DNA of 64,000 nucleotides from Clavelina lepadiformis (taxonomy: Eukaryota; Chordata; Ascidiacea; Aplousobranchia; Clavelinidae): positions 1,991,501 through 2,055,500 of the forward strand of contig NC_135245.1 in assembly GCF_947623445.1 (NCBI RefSeq), given 5' to 3'. The notes below the pieces were generated by a model, which was not told the DNA's origin, ran no database searches, and worked only from the letters and a program-made list of their open reading frames with translations. Made by a program: the position numbers and the translations under genes. Each line of letters begins with the position of its first letter. Position 1 is the stretch's first letter. This document shows positions 34,928-47,723 of the stretch, one piece after another.

Positions 34928-36577
34928 TTGTTCGACTATAGTTACCCTGCTTATGAAGAGAATTTTTACAATCGCTTAAAGAAGGAAAAGGCAACTGATG
35001 TTTGGCAGTACCTTAACGAAGACAGAAAAACATCTGAAACTTTGTGCGATTTTACTATTATTGTTACGAGTGAGGAATTTAGGGTGCATAAATGTGTGTT
35101 GGTGCCACATTCTGAATATTTCAAAACCCTTCTCTCATCAGATTTGCATGACAATTGTAAAAATTCAACAAACATTATCGGAATACCTGTTGATATCATG
35201 AAGATTATTGTTGATGGGCTTTACTCTGATGACGACTTATTAACCTGTGACAATGTTGGTGATGTGCTGGCAGCTGCAGATTTTCTACAAATTCCACTCA
35301 TCAAAACAGAATGCACTGATTTTATTGTTGCCAACAGCAATGAAGACACACTCCTGGCAGACTGGATATTGTTGAACAAATACAATGCAATGTCTCAGAG
35401 CATTGCGCGAAGAGTCGATTTCAGCATCAATTTGTGTTCCAGCAATAAGATCAACGAGTTAGAATTTCATGACTTTGAATCATTTTTGGACTTGAAGGCC
35501 GATAACAATGGCATGGATCTGCTTAAATGTATTACCTCCTGGACTGAACACAGGAAAAATGAACGTAAGGAATATTTTCCTAAGTTGTTTGATCGAATTA
35601 AGCTGCAGCAACTTAAGACAAAATACTTGAATGAAGCTGAGAGGAGTAACAAGCTTGTGAAAGAGGACTATCCAGAGATCTTGGCAAAAATCAGTGAAAT
35701 AAAACGGAGTCGTTTCACTGAAGATTGTAGCAGCAATCATATCGCTATCACGCTCAAGCGAGATGAGTTTGGACACCAATCAGAATATACAGTCTTTGAT
35801 GCTACAGAAAAATCATTGTCGCAGATTATTTCGTCTGATACTGATTACCATCCCGTCTATTATCCCGGGAAGGAAAACTCTGTTGTGATTGTGCAGGGTG
35901 ACAAACTGTTTGCAATAGGAGGAACTCGTCCACAAATCAGCAGATCTTCGACAGAATTTGGGTGCAATTGCATCCAAACAGCGTCTGTAACTAAATGGAT
36001 TCGTTTGCGAGACTTAAGCGTTGGTAGGCGAAAATTTGGGTGCACAATCTTGGAGGGTTGCATTTATGTAGCGGGAGGGCTTGAGCACAACTCACGCTGG
36101 TTGTCCAGCGTCGAAGCTTATGACATTGATGACAAAATGTGGGTTTGGACACCAAGCATGTTGCAGAAACGAGAAGGTTTAACATTGGTCTCCTTCAATG
36201 GATGCCTCTACGCCATGGGTGGTACCCCCAACCAGTCACGGGTTCTGCGTTGTGTGGAATGCTATGATGGGGAAATCTGGAGTAGAATTGCGCCCATGAA
36301 GAAAACTCGAACAGATTTTGCTGCAGTAGTTCTTAACAATCACATTTATGCAATTGGTGGGAAAACCAGGGGCGACTCTACCACAGCATCGGTGGAGAAG
36401 TATGACCCATCAGCTAAAGTGTGGATCTATGTTGCCTCCATGCATAAGCCAAGATCTAATCATACCGCTTGTGTTTCTAACGGAAACATTTATGTAGTTA
36501 ATTCAAAAGATCACTCTGATGTAGAAGTTTACGACTCTGTGAAGAATTGTTGGATGCTTCTGCAACTAGACAAGTGA
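34928..36577 (+). CDS. BTB-BACK-Kelch protein K2, 549 codons
   Basis: Same domain plan as K1: BTB about 28-137, BACK about 140-240, Kelch blades from about 323 to the end. It differs from K1 by one residue, Glu for Gln at 63 in HSEYF. Glu is also present in K3, so Gln in K1 is the derived state. Also opens at TTG with no upstream in-frame ATG before a TGA. The surrounding truncated GT31 junction is unchanged. Probably a cullin-3 adaptor by family; partner unknown. Confidence 0.85.
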   Translation: MFDYSYPAYEENFYNRLKKEKATDVWQYLNEDRKTSETLCDFTIIVTSEEFRVHKCVLVPHSEYFKTLLSSDLHDNCKNSTNIIGIPVDIMKIIVDGLYSDDDLLTCDNVGDVLAAADFLQIPLIKTECTDFIVANSNEDTLLADWILLNKYNAMSQSIARRVDFSINLCSSNKINELEFHDFESFLDLKADNNGMDLLKCITSWTEHRKNERKEYFPKLFDRIKLQQLKTKYLNEAERSNKLVKEDYPEILAKISEIKRSRFTEDCSSNHIAITLKRDEFGHQSEYTVFDATEKSLSQIISSDTDYHPVYYPGKENSVVIVQGDKLFAIGGTRPQISRSSTEFGCNCIQTASVTKWIRLRDLSVGRRKFGCTILEGCIYVAGGLEHNSRWLSSVEAYDIDDKMWVWTPSMLQKREGLTLVSFNGCLYAMGGTPNQSRVLRCVECYDGEIWSRIAPMKKTRTDFAAVVLNNHIYAIGGKTRGDSTTASVEKYDPSAKVWIYVASMHKPRSNHTACVSNGNIYVVNSKDHSDVEVYDSVKNCWMLLQLDK

Positions 36578-37430
36578 TGGTGATTTTTTTCTCACTAACT
36601 GGTATTAAATGTCCAGTTTTTAATTTTTGTTTTTTGACTCGAGCTCTTAAGTTTGAGTCTGTTAACATTTCCAAAATAATTTTCATTGCATCTTAATTTT
36701 ATGATATCTCTTCGATAGACATCTTTTATACTGCCACTAGTCATTTATTTGGTTTTAGTTACTTCTATGATCTTGAATTTAGATTCACGCAATTCTTTCT
36801 TAGTCAACTTGTGATGCAGTTATAAAGTTACGCTTGTAAATATCTTGTTTGACATGGCATTTTTTCTATGTGGTGCACCTTCTTTTTCCATTTTCGTGAT
36901 GTAGCATTTGTCAAAGAACGCACTGTAAACACAGTCCCTTTCAAAAGTTGTTCTAATATTATTGAATACAAACTGGTGAATTTTTAGTCTGCTAAGCAAT
37001 GTAATCACTTCATACACAGCTGCTATCAGTTCCCTAATAAAATGTTTGAAGAAGTACTAGCAGAAGTGTTCATAGATCATACTAACAAAATCATGCTACG
37101 TAATCCTGAGCACAGAGAAACGGTCATTCCATGCAAGTATCAGCTCGACGCAGCTTATCAAACCGATAGTTAAAGAAGCAAACCACCGTAACTTGAAACA
37201 ACAATAAAAGAATTCCCGAAAACTAGTGTTTACAATTAGGCTGTGGTTTTTCATTTGTGATCTCTTGTACAACGAATTGGAGATAACATTCGTGACGTGG
37301 TATGACTTAGATTTTTTAGCCTAAAGCCCTAAACCGTACACATAAAATATAAGAATAAGTGAAGCCATATAACAACAGAGCTCAAAAGAAATTCTCTCTG
37401 TTATAACACGAACTCGTAGACCATGTAATC
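36578..37430. other. K2 3' region and U2/U3 junction
   Basis: 3' untranslated sequence with AATAAA at 37036 and 37213, then GT31 3' flank with an unoccupied MITE-1 site near 37,325-37,340. Confidence 0.6.
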
Positions 37431-38920
37431 TTAAAGTTTAAAACAGATGCTCTTGTTTTCAAATTTCTTCTTTCTTTCTGACCACATTGTCTTGAATTTG
37501 TTTTCAAAAAAACCGTCCAAGTGTTGGCAGGTTTCACTTATTCCTGGCACCACCATTTCATCGGGCATTCCAATTTTCTGTCGAAGTATTCCAGTTATGA
37601 AAACGTCGTCTGTATTTATGCGCTTTGAAGTCAACGACGCTTCCCACAATTGTCTGATGACGCGAACGCTGGTTGTGTAGAATCCACCGAGGCAAAACTT
37701 GGGCCAGTTTGGCTCACTATAATCTTGTACAGAAATAAAATTTTTGTGTTGTTTGTCCCGTATAGGATGCCCTGATTCTCTTGTTTCGTAAGTGCAAATG
37801 ATTGGAAATTCTGGCCACTTTTCCTCAGAAATTTTTGCAATGTTTTTATCAACGGCCTCCATTAATTTTACGAGATCAATCATCATATCATCATCACCGC
37901 TGGAGTAGAAATATTGATGAGGAAGCTTGTCTGAGGTCCACCGCATCCCCGATAACGTCTTGAAACCGACATCTCTGAAATCATTGAAGCATTGTTTATC
38001 AAATAGAAATCCATGATTTAGAAGATGCCAGGTAGAATATATGTGAGTGAAAAATAACACAAATTTCACTCACTGGTATGCGTCCGAAACGTCGACTTGC
38101 AATATATCTCCGTATCTGTCATATTCCTCGTCCAATAAAGCTTGAGTCGTTGCCTTTGCTTGACCAATCACAAAAACAATTTGGAAAGTGGCGCCATCGA
38201 GATGGCCTATAGAACCCCAGGTTTTACGAATCCATTCGCGACGTATCCCGTAAGATGCAGCCGACTTGATGAAAATAATCATACTCCAAGATATGTTTTT
38301 TCCTGCGAAAATATACCAAGGTCAGTTTCAACGTCGTTTGATTTAAATATGTGTAATTCAGAATGTTGAAACTGCTTTTTAATTGCAGTATACTTGTCTT
38401 TGAGAAATTTATTCATATTAACGTACCAAGTAAACAGCTGCTTTTGTCGTTATTGGAATAAAACATTGGTTCTTTTAAAAACTTGTTCGACTTTGCGGAA
38501 CTTGAAATTGTGCTATAAAGCGATTTATTGGAAGCGTAGGTTTTGTTCAAGGTTGTGACGTTTCTTGATTGCAACGTCATTTCCTTCTGCGTCGCTGCGT
38601 TGTTAACGGCTTCGAGATTATTTGACCTTTTACAACTTTGGCTGCAAATCAAAAACCATGGCTTATTGTTAAACGCAGCATGTGTAAGAAATATTTTTTA
38701 CTTTTACACAAGATATTGAGTTAAGACAAGTCGATTCATTCGATTGAAACTTAGGTTTCTGTCTTTTGTTTTGAAATTCGAAAATGTTTCCGATATATAC
38801 TTACTGTTGAAGCTTTACATAGCTGGCTTGCATGGTAAGCAGTAACAGAACCCAAATGACAAGCCCAAACAGAACAGCAAAATACTTAAAATTTTTGTTG
38901 TGACCGTCAAGAAATAGCAT
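37431..38920 (-). CDS. GT31 glycosyltransferase G10, 367 aa
   Basis: Exons: 38805-38920, 38427-38641, 38074-38302, 37431-37974. It is the U3 counterpart of G1 and G7 with few changes: RESGHPI for RESSHPI and ISVQDY for ISLQDY in the variable block, and YGIRREW for YGRRREW in exon 3. All motifs and splice sites are intact. The variable block holds two of the three protein differences noticed. Confidence 0.92.
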
Positions 38921-39272
38921 TTCTTTTCAAATTACAAGCTGAAGATATAGGAGTAAGATATATGGAAAAAGTAAAAATAAAATTTATTCGTGATATATTA
39001 TGAATCAGAGTTGTAACTCTTTTCAGAGATGTTCGGTTCGAGTTCGGGTTGGGGCTTAAGTGTGAAACAAAACTGGTTCCAGATTTAGGCAAAAATTCAT
39101 ATTCACACTCTGCCACATTTTCGTCGTAAATTCACTTACACGAATGTGTATGCACTCAGCAGAGCGATTTAAACCTTTGCATAACGCAACAAGTAATGAT
39201 GATAGTCAGAGAATGGCATCAAAATATAACCGAAGAAAAGGGGCAAACGCCCATCACTAAGTTGACTCTTTA

Positions 39273-39775
39273 ATAGGCCTACCATATTTTCATCGCCAAA
39301 AAAGAGGACCATTTCGCCAGCAAGTACAATGCAAATAAAGTTTTACGTTTAAAGAATTTATCACATGTTTTTGGATAATTATACGCATATGCCCAAGTAA
39401 TGTATTCGGCTTCAGAATCATTTCGTCCTTTTCTGAAACAAGGATAGGCCTACTTCTGCCGCAGTTCATCAGAAAACACAGTGTTCCTCTTTGGCATTAT
39501 TGCTTAGCTTTATTTAGATTTTATGTTTGTCTAAATTAAAACAATTATAAGAAAAATGATTAGACCTCGTGCTGTCGCTGAAAAGTCATTTGACTTGACT
39601 TAGGCCTCATGCCGAAAAGTCACATAAATATATAATTCTGTTGAAAATTTAAGCAAGAAAACGCAAAATGCAAAAAAGGAGGACATTTGGGCATTTTTCA
39701 GTGTCCTCGGAGGACAATTCATTTTTCTTTAGAAAAGAGAACAAATCCTCCTAAAAGAGGATATATGGTAGCCCT
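39273..39775. mobile_element. MITE-3 copy upstream of G10
   Basis: 503 bp with ACTCTTTA at 39265-39272 and 39776-39783. Confidence 0.8.
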
Positions 39776-41349
39776 ACTCTTTAAGAGTTTCTTCACATAA
39801 CCTATCATTGAAAATGTTAAACATTCGTCTGCTGATACGGATACAGCAAGGCGACATTAACCGTTGAAAGCGCTCTTCAGTGTATATAAGTCCTAAAATA
39901 TACATTTTTATCAGCAGCAGCCAAGACTAAATTTGGTCGTTTCTGGTAAATGAGGGTGAGATCTGAAATATTTTTTTCACTTATCTTGCAATGGTTTTAC
40001 ATCTTTTCCTTTTCTTTAAATGCAGGGAATAATCTTTTAGTTTATTTAGATCTTTACAGTACTGTGATGATTTTAGCGCCACCGCACGTTGATTTTGTCC
40101 AACCTTTGGGCTAACCGCGTTAAGTATTTCTTAATTAGACATTGTGTTTATTACTGTGCGCTTGGTATGCAATTTTTGCTTATTTATGTCTGCTTGGAAA
40201 GCAACCTCGTCATTTGTTCGAAGTTGGGACCCTCAAGCGCCACAGCACTTCATCTCATTTTCACTTAACTAACACTGCGTGCCAGCTGTGTAGGTCTTTT
40301 GTGGTTGGAGCCTGAGTCATGGTTTTCTTTTCCACTGCAACAAAGCAGATGCAAACTTATCAAAAGTTACTCCCCAAACTTGGATACTTGTTCCTAAAAT
40401 TTTCAGCTAACTTTACAGACAAGCGGCTTTCTGACTCCTGTTTTTCATAAAGTCATGCCAACGTCTTCAGTTTCGCGTTTCCCCGCTTCAAACGGACAAT
40501 CATAAAGTTGTAAACTGCCTCCTCGACATTAACCCATCTTACAAGTCAAGTTGTAAATAAAATCAATTTAATCGGACATCTTGCATAAATTAAAACGCTT
40601 TACGCATACAGCGTATTCCGATCCTAGTCACAATAGCGCATACAGCATGGGAGGATCCTAGTCACAACCTTGAAAATAACCAACGGTTAGTTCAAGCGAG
40701 CAGTTTGAAATGGTCCGCTTGATTAATGATTAAATTTATAGAAGCAAGAAACGATTCTTGCTTAATTGAGTACAGGGATGGCTCGAAATACAGGATGACA
40801 ACGAATAAATTATGAAAATGAATAAACAATGGACGGAAAACTGGATGAAGGGTTAACAACGGATAACAAAGGATGAAACAACACACTGAAATACGCGACT
40901 AAATCACAAACGCTATATACGCGATAGATTGCACACAACTCGGCATAGTGTAGTGTTATGTTGTCAAGTTTAAAACTTAAAAACTAACAATTCATACCGT
41001 GCAGTAAATGTCTAAATGGTGAATGTACCAATTAATAAAGTATATACATAAAAGTATTAAAATCAGACATTTTGTCACATACCGGTATTTAGTTGACAAA
41101 GTCATTTAGCGAGGCAAACCTGGTGATCAAATTTCGGTATGACTGTATAACCTGCCATGCAGAAGTCGAGATTAAAGTTGGTCAACTGTGAATAACTTAA
41201 TTCTTTAAAATAAATTGTAGCACACACAACGCAAGTGCAAGTGGGTATGGCTATGGCTACGTTTTTTCATTTGTGATTTCTTGTACAACGAATTGGAGAT
41301 AACCTCCGTGACGTGTATGACTTATCCTTTTTAGCCTTAAACCCTAAAC

Positions 41350-41800
41350 CAAGGGGTGTCCAACCCGTGGCCCGCGCGGTATTTTTCGATATGACTTATA
41401 GGCTATTACCAACTACTTGGCCTACGTAATTTATGGCGAACTTACATTCCGAGAAATTGGCATTTATTGTTTGTTTACTAATTTCTGACAGCCATGTGAA
41501 AAACTCGCTTCGCATTGCTACATCCTCCATCTCACCGAATATTGCCAAACTTGTTTGAGAAAAACAGTGCCAAACTTTACATTGAAATGTCGACGTGCAG
41601 TAACAACTTTGTTGAATTTACTATATCTTGGTATGTTTATTGTTCTTATAATTGCAAAAGAGGATAATTCATATTTCTAAGATTAGAATTTTGGTGTGAG
41701 GGTTTTAATTAGAAATTATTAGCAGTAAGCATTCAAGTGGCCCGCGCAATCATTCGTAAATCGCATGTGGCCCTTTCGCCAAAAAGGTTGGACACTTCTG
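41350..41800. mobile_element. MITE-1 copy in the 3' flank of G11
   Basis: 451 bp, CCCTAAAC at 41342-41349 and 41801-41808; CTTTCGCCA replaces CTTTGGCCA near the right end, as also at 46,267. Confidence 0.9.
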
Positions 41801-41904
41801 CCCTAAACCGTACACATAAAATATAAGAATAAGTGAAGCCATATAACAACAGAGCTCAAAAGAAATTGTGTCTGTTATAACACGAACTCGTAGATCATGT
41901 AATC

Positions 41905-43850
41905 TTAAGGTTTAAAACAGATGCTCTTGTTTTCAAATTTCATCTTTCTTTCTGACCATATTGTCTTGAATCTGTTTTCAATAAACCCGCCCAAATGTTG
42001 GCAGGTTTCACTTATTCCTGGCACCACCATTTCATCGGGCATTCCAATTTTCTGTCGAAGTATTCCAGTTATGAAAACGTCGTCTGTATTTATGCGCTTT
42101 GAAGTCAACGACGCTTCCCACAATTGTGTGATGACGCGAACGCTGGTTGTGTAGAATCCACCGAGGCAATACTTGGGCCAAAATGGCCAACGGTTATCTT
42201 TTTCTGAGATATAATTTTTTGATATCTTCCCGCGAATAGGCTTGCTTATAACCCAGCTTGTTTCGTAAGTGCAAATGATTGGGAATTCTGGCCACTTTTC
42301 CACAGAAATTTTTGCAATGTTTTCATCAACGGCCTCTTTTAATTTTACGAGATCAATCATCATATCATCATCACCACTGGAGTAGAAATCTTTGAGGGGA
42401 AGCTTATCTGAGGTCCACTGCATCCCCGATAACGTCTTGAAACCGACATCTCTGTAATCGTGAAAATGCATTTTGACAAATACGTCTAATGGAGGAGATG
42501 AAATTAAAAGGAACACTGAACTGAAAAAACTGGTTTCCGTTTTCCCCAAAACCCAACTTTTTAATATGAGTTCATTCCGGATTTACTACTTATGGGTGTA
42601 GGTGAGTAGTATACCATACATCAGGGGCGGGCAACATACGGCCCGCGACGGGATTTTGAGCTCCCCGCAGACAGTTTCCGGTCTTACATGATAAAACAGA
42701 CATGGAGAGATAGCTGAACATTTTTTAGGAAAGGTCAACAAATTTCAAGTTTCTACAGTAAACAATGCAACTGTACGCCACGTTTTGCTGTGACTGTGTG
42801 CAAGATAAGCCACACCTAGGGAAAATAGGGTTAAAGTTTACATTAAATACGATTTATTCCTTGCATAGGTGTTTAAATACACGATTACTGTTTCGATTCC
42901 GGGATCCGGCCCGCCAAGTACTTCATTTTCTCATATCAGGCCCGCCGACCGAAGAAGTTGCCCGCCCCTGCCATACATCTAAGCACATATTTCACTCACT
43001 GGTATGCGTCCGAAGCGTTGACTTGTAATATGTCTCCAAACCTGTTATATTCCTCGTCCAATAGAACTTGAGTCCTTGCATCCGCTTGACCAATCACAAA
43101 AACAGTTTGGAAAGTGGCGCCATCGAGATAGCCTATAGAACCCCAGGTGTTACGAATCCATTCGCGACGTCTCCCGTAAGATGCAGCCGACTTGATGAAA
43201 ATAATCATGCTCCAGGATATGTTTTTTCCTGCGAAAATATACCAAGGCCAGTTTCACAATTTCAACCTCATTTGATTTATAAGTGTAATTCAGAATGTTG
43301 TAACTTGTTTAATTGCAGTAAACTTTTTTTTGAAAGTGTTAGTCATATTAACGTACCAAGTAAACAGCTGCTTTTGTCGTTATTGGAATAAAAATTTGGT
43401 TCTTTTAAAAACTTGTTCGACTTTGCGGAACTAGAAATTGTGCTATAAAGCGATTTATTGGAAGCGTAGGTTTTGTTCAAGGTTGTGACGTTTCTTGATT
43501 GCAACGTCATTTCCTTCTGCGTCGCTGTGTTGTTAACGGTTTCGAGATTATTTGACCTTTTACAACTTTGGCTGCAAATCAAAAGCCATGGCTTATTGTT
43601 AAACGACGCATGTCTAAGAAATATTTTTTACTTTAACACAAGGTATTGAGTTAAGACAAGTCGATTCATTCGATTGAAACTTAGGTTTCTGTCTTTTGTT
43701 TTGAAATTCGAAAAAGTTTCCGATATATACTTACTGTTGAAGCTTTACATAGCTGGCTTGCATTGTAAGCAGTAGGATATTCCAAGTCACAAGCCCCAAC
43801 ACAACAGCAAAATATTTAAAAATTTTGTTGCGACCGACAAGAAATAGCAT
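41905..43850 (-). CDS. GT31 glycosyltransferase G11, 368 aa
   Basis: Exons: 43735-43850, 43357-43571, 43000-43228, 41905-42451 (1107 nt). It is the U3 counterpart of G2 and G8, but it ends at the ordinary TAA (SICFKP stop), so the extension in G2/G8 is private to U1/U2. It keeps DDD, TDDVF and the SWVISKPIRGK variable block, with KDNRWPF where others have KDYRWPF. MITE-2 is in intron 3. Confidence 0.9.
42622..42970. mobile_element. MITE-2 copy in G11 intron 3 (349 bp)
   Basis: Same ends and CCATACAT flanks as at 5601 but 19 bp shorter. One GGCCCGCG direct repeat and the bases between it and the next copy are gone, a typical slippage deletion. Confidence 0.92.
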
Positions 43851-44196
43851 TTCTTTTCAAATTACAAACTGAAGATATAGGAGTAAGATATATGGATAAA
43901 GCAAAAATAAAATTATTTATGATATATTATGAATCGGAGTTGTAACTCTTTTCAGAGCTGTTCGGGTTCGGGTTCGGGCTTAAGTGTGAAACAAAACTGG
44001 TTCCAGATTTAGGCAAAAATTCATATTCACACTCTGCCACATTTTCGTCGTAAATTCACTTACACGAATGTGTATGCACTCAGCAGAGCGATTTAAACCT
44101 TTGCATAACGCAACAAGTAATGATGATAGTCAGAGAATGGCATCAAAATATAACCGAAGAAAAGGGGCAAACGCCCATCACTAAGTTGACTCTTTA

Positions 44197-44699
44197 ATAG
44201 GCCCACCATATTTTCATCGCCAAAAAAGAGGACCATTTCGCCAGCAAGTACAATGCAAATAAAGTTTTACGTTTAAAGAATTTATCACATGTTTTTGGAT
44301 AATTATACGCATATGCGCAAGTAATGTATTCGGCTTCAGAATCATTACGTCCTTTTCTGAAACAAGGATAGGCCTACTTCTGCCGCAGTTCATCAGAAAA
44401 CACAGTGTTCCTCTTTGGCATTATTGCTTAGCTTTATTTAGATTTTATGTTTGTCTAAATTAAAACAATGATAAGAAAAATGATTAGACCTCGTGCTGTC
44501 GCTGAAAAGTCATTTGACTTGACTTAGGCCTCATGCCGAAAAGTCACATAAACATATAATTCTGTTGAAAATTTAAGCAAGAAAACGCAAAATGCAAAAA
44601 AGGAGGACATTTGGGCATTTTTCAGTGTCCTCGGAGGACAATTCATTTTTCTTTAGAAAAGAGAACAAATCCTCCTAAAAGAGGATATATGGTAGCCCT
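44197..44699. mobile_element. MITE-3 copy upstream of G11
   Basis: 503 bp, ACTCTTTA flanks; left end reads AGGCCCACCATAT. Confidence 0.8.
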
Positions 44700-46266
44700 A
44701 CTCTTTAAGAGCTTCTTCACATAACCTATCATTGAAAATGTTAAACATTCGTCTGCTGATACAGATACAGCAAGGCGACCTTAACCGTTGAAAACGCTCT
44801 CCAGTGTATATAAGTCCTAAAATATACATTTTTATCAGCAGCAGCCTAGACTAAATTTGGTTGTTTCGGCTTAATGAGGGTGAGATCTGAAATATTTTAT
44901 TCACTTATCTTGCAATGGTTTTACATCTTTTCCTTTTCTTTAAATGCAGGGAATAATCTTTTAGTTTATTTAGATCTTTACAGTACTGTGATGATTTTAG
45001 CGCCACCGCGCGTTGATTTTGTCCAACCTTTGGGCTAACCGCGTTAAGTATTTCTTAATTAGACATTGTGTTTATTACTGTGCGCTTGGTATGCACTTTT
45101 TGCTTATTTATGTCTGCTTGGAAAGCAACCTCGTCATTTGTTCGGAGTTGAGACCCTCAAGCGCCACAGCGCTTCATCTCATTTTCACTTAACTAACACT
45201 GCGTGCCAGCTGTAGGTCTTTTGTGGTTGGAGCCTGAGTCATGGTTTTCTTTTCCACTGCAACAAAGCAGATGCAAACTTATCAAAAGTTACTCCCCAAA
45301 CTTGGAAACTTGTTCCTAAAATTTTCAGCTAACTTTACAGACAAGCGGCTTTCTGACTCCTGTTTTTCATAAAGTCATGCCAACGTCTTCAGTTTCGCGT
45401 TTCCCCGCTTCAAACGGACAATCATGAAATTGTAAACTGCCTCCTCGACATTAACCCATCTTACAAGTCAAGTTATAAATAAAATCAATTTAATCGGACG
45501 TCTTGAATAAATTAAAACGCTTTACGCATACAGCGTATTCCGATCCTAGTCACAATAGCGCATACAGCATGGGAGGATCCTAGTCACAACCTTGAAAATA
45601 ACCAACGGTTAGTTCAAGCGAGCAGTTTGAAATGGTCCGCTTGATTAATGATTAAATTTATAGAAGCAAGAAACGATTCTTGCTTTGAGTACAGGGATGG
45701 CTCAAAATACAGGATGACAACGAATAAATTACGAAAATGAATAAACAATGGACGGAAAAATGGATGAAGGGTTAACAATGGATAACAAAGGATGAAACAA
45801 CACACTGAAATACGCAACTAAATCACAAACGCTATATACGCGATAGATTGCACACAACTCGGCATAGTGTAGTGTTATGTTGCCAAGTTTAAAACTTAAA
45901 AACTAACAATTCATACCGTGCAGTAAATGTCTAAATGGTGAATGTACCAATTAATAAAGTATATACATAAAAGTATTAAAATCAGACATTTTGTCACATA
46001 CCGGTATTTAGTTGACAAAGTCATTTAGCGAGGCAAACCTGGTGATCAAATTTCGGTATGACTGTAACCTGCCATGCAGAAGTCGAGATTAAAGTTGGTC
46101 AACTGTGAATAACTTAATTCTTTAAAATAAATTGTAGCACACACAACGCAAGTGCAAGTGGGTATGGCTATGGTTATGTTCTTTCATTTGTGATTTCTTG
46201 TACAACGAATTGGAGATAACCTCCGTGACGTGTATGACTTATCCTTTTTAGCCTTAAACCCTAAAC

Positions 46267-46717
46267 CAAGGGGTGTCCAACCCGTGGCCCGCGCGGTATT
46301 TTTCGATATGACTTATAGGCTATTACCAACTACTTGGCCTACGTAATTTATAGCGAACTTACATTCCGAGAAATTGGCATTTATTATTTGTTTACTAATT
46401 TCTGACAGCCATGTGAAAAACTCGCTTCGCATTGCTACATCGTCCATCTCACCGAATATTGCCAAACTTGTTTGAGAAAAACAGTGCCAAACTTTACAGT
46501 GAAATGTCGACGTGCATTAACAACTTTGTTGAATTTACTATATCTTGGTATGTTTATTGTTCTTATAATTGCAAAAGAGGATAATTCATATTTCTAAGAT
46601 TAGAATTTTGGTGTGAGGGTTTTAATTAGAAATTATTAGCAGTAAACATTCAAGTGGCCCGCGCAATCATTCGTAAATCGCATGTGGCCCTTTCGCCAAA
46701 AAGGTTGGACACTTCTG
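46267..46717. mobile_element. MITE-1 copy in the 3' flank of G12
   Basis: 451 bp, CCCTAAAC at 46259-46266 and 46718-46725. Confidence 0.9.
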
Positions 46718-46821
46718 CCCTAAACCGTACACATAAAATATAAGAATAAGTGAAGCCATATAACAACAGAGCTCAAAAGAAATTCTCTTTGTTATAACAC
46801 GAACTCGTAGACCATGTAATC

Positions 46822-47680
46822 TTAAAGTTTAAAACAGATGCTCTTGTTTTCAAATTTCATCTTTCTTTCTGACCACATTGTCTTGAATTTGTTTTCAAAA
46901 AACCCGCCCAAGTGTTGGCAGGTTTCACTTATTCCTGGCACCACCATTTCATCGGGCATTCCAATTTTCTGTCGAAGTATTCCAGTTATAAAAACGTCGT
47001 CTGTATTTATGCGCTTTGAAGTCAACGACGCTTCCCACAATTGTCTGATGACGCGAACGCTGGTTGTATAGAATCCACCGAGGCAAAACTTGGGCCAGTT
47101 TGGCTCACTATAATCTTGTACAGAAATAAAATTTTTGTCTTGTTTGTCCCGTATAGGATGGGATGATTCTGTTGTTTCGTAAGTGCAAATGATTGGAAAT
47201 TCTGGCCACTTTTCATCAGAAATTTTTGCAATGTTTTGATCAATGGCCTCTTTTACTTTTACGAGATCAATCATCATATCATCATCACCGCTGGAGTAGA
47301 AATATTGACGGGGAAGCTTGTCTGAGGTCCACTGCATCTCTGATAACGTCTGCAAACCGTCATCTCTGAAGTCGTTAATGCATTGTTTATTAAGTAGAAA
47401 TCCATGATTTAGAAGTACAGTATACCACGTGGAATATGTGAATGAAAAATAACACATCTTTCACTCACAGGTATGCGTCTGAAGCGTCGACATGCCCTAT
47501 GTCTCCGTATCTGCTATATTCCTCGTCCAATAGAGCTTGAGTAGTTGCCTTTGCTTGACCAATCACAAAAACAGTTTAAAATGTGGCGCCATCGAGATAG
47601 CCAATAGAACCCCAGGTTTTACGAATCCATTCGCAACGTCACCCGTAGGATGCAGCCGAATTAATGAAAATATTCATGCT
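46822..47680 (-). pseudogene. GT31 remnant G12, with a swapped variable block
   Basis: U3 counterpart of G3 and G9: exon 4 46822-47365, exon 3 47469-47680 with the same TAA and the same truncation at the BTB-Kelch junction. Its variable block is TTESSHPIRDKQDK (G1/G15 type) where G3 and G9 have SLVESKPIRWK. Exon 4 is 3 bp shorter as a result. The flanking parts still match G3 and G9, so a patch of sequence was replaced inside this copy. Confidence 0.85.
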
Positions 47681-47723
47681 GATTATGCTATTCTGATCAT
47701 GCTATTCTGATGAAGAGACGGAT

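Larger units (their letters stand above)
24201..37340. repeat. Segmental duplication unit U2 (G7, G8, G9 remnant, K2)
   Basis: Near-perfect copy of U1 shifted by 24,200 bp. Left of 24,201 the sequence continues as the flank of the G6 repeat, so the left boundary may lie a little upstream of what can be compared here. On the right it joins directly to U3 inside the 3' flank of a GT31 gene, so U2 and U3 form a head-to-tail pair. Confidence 0.95.
38921..41904. other. Spacer between G10 and G11
   Basis: U3 version of the 1905-4853 spacer with MITE-3 and MITE-1; no supported gene. Confidence 0.6.
43851..46821. other. Spacer between G11 and G12
   Basis: U3 version of 6849-9822 with MITE-3 and MITE-1; no supported gene. 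Confidence 0.6.
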
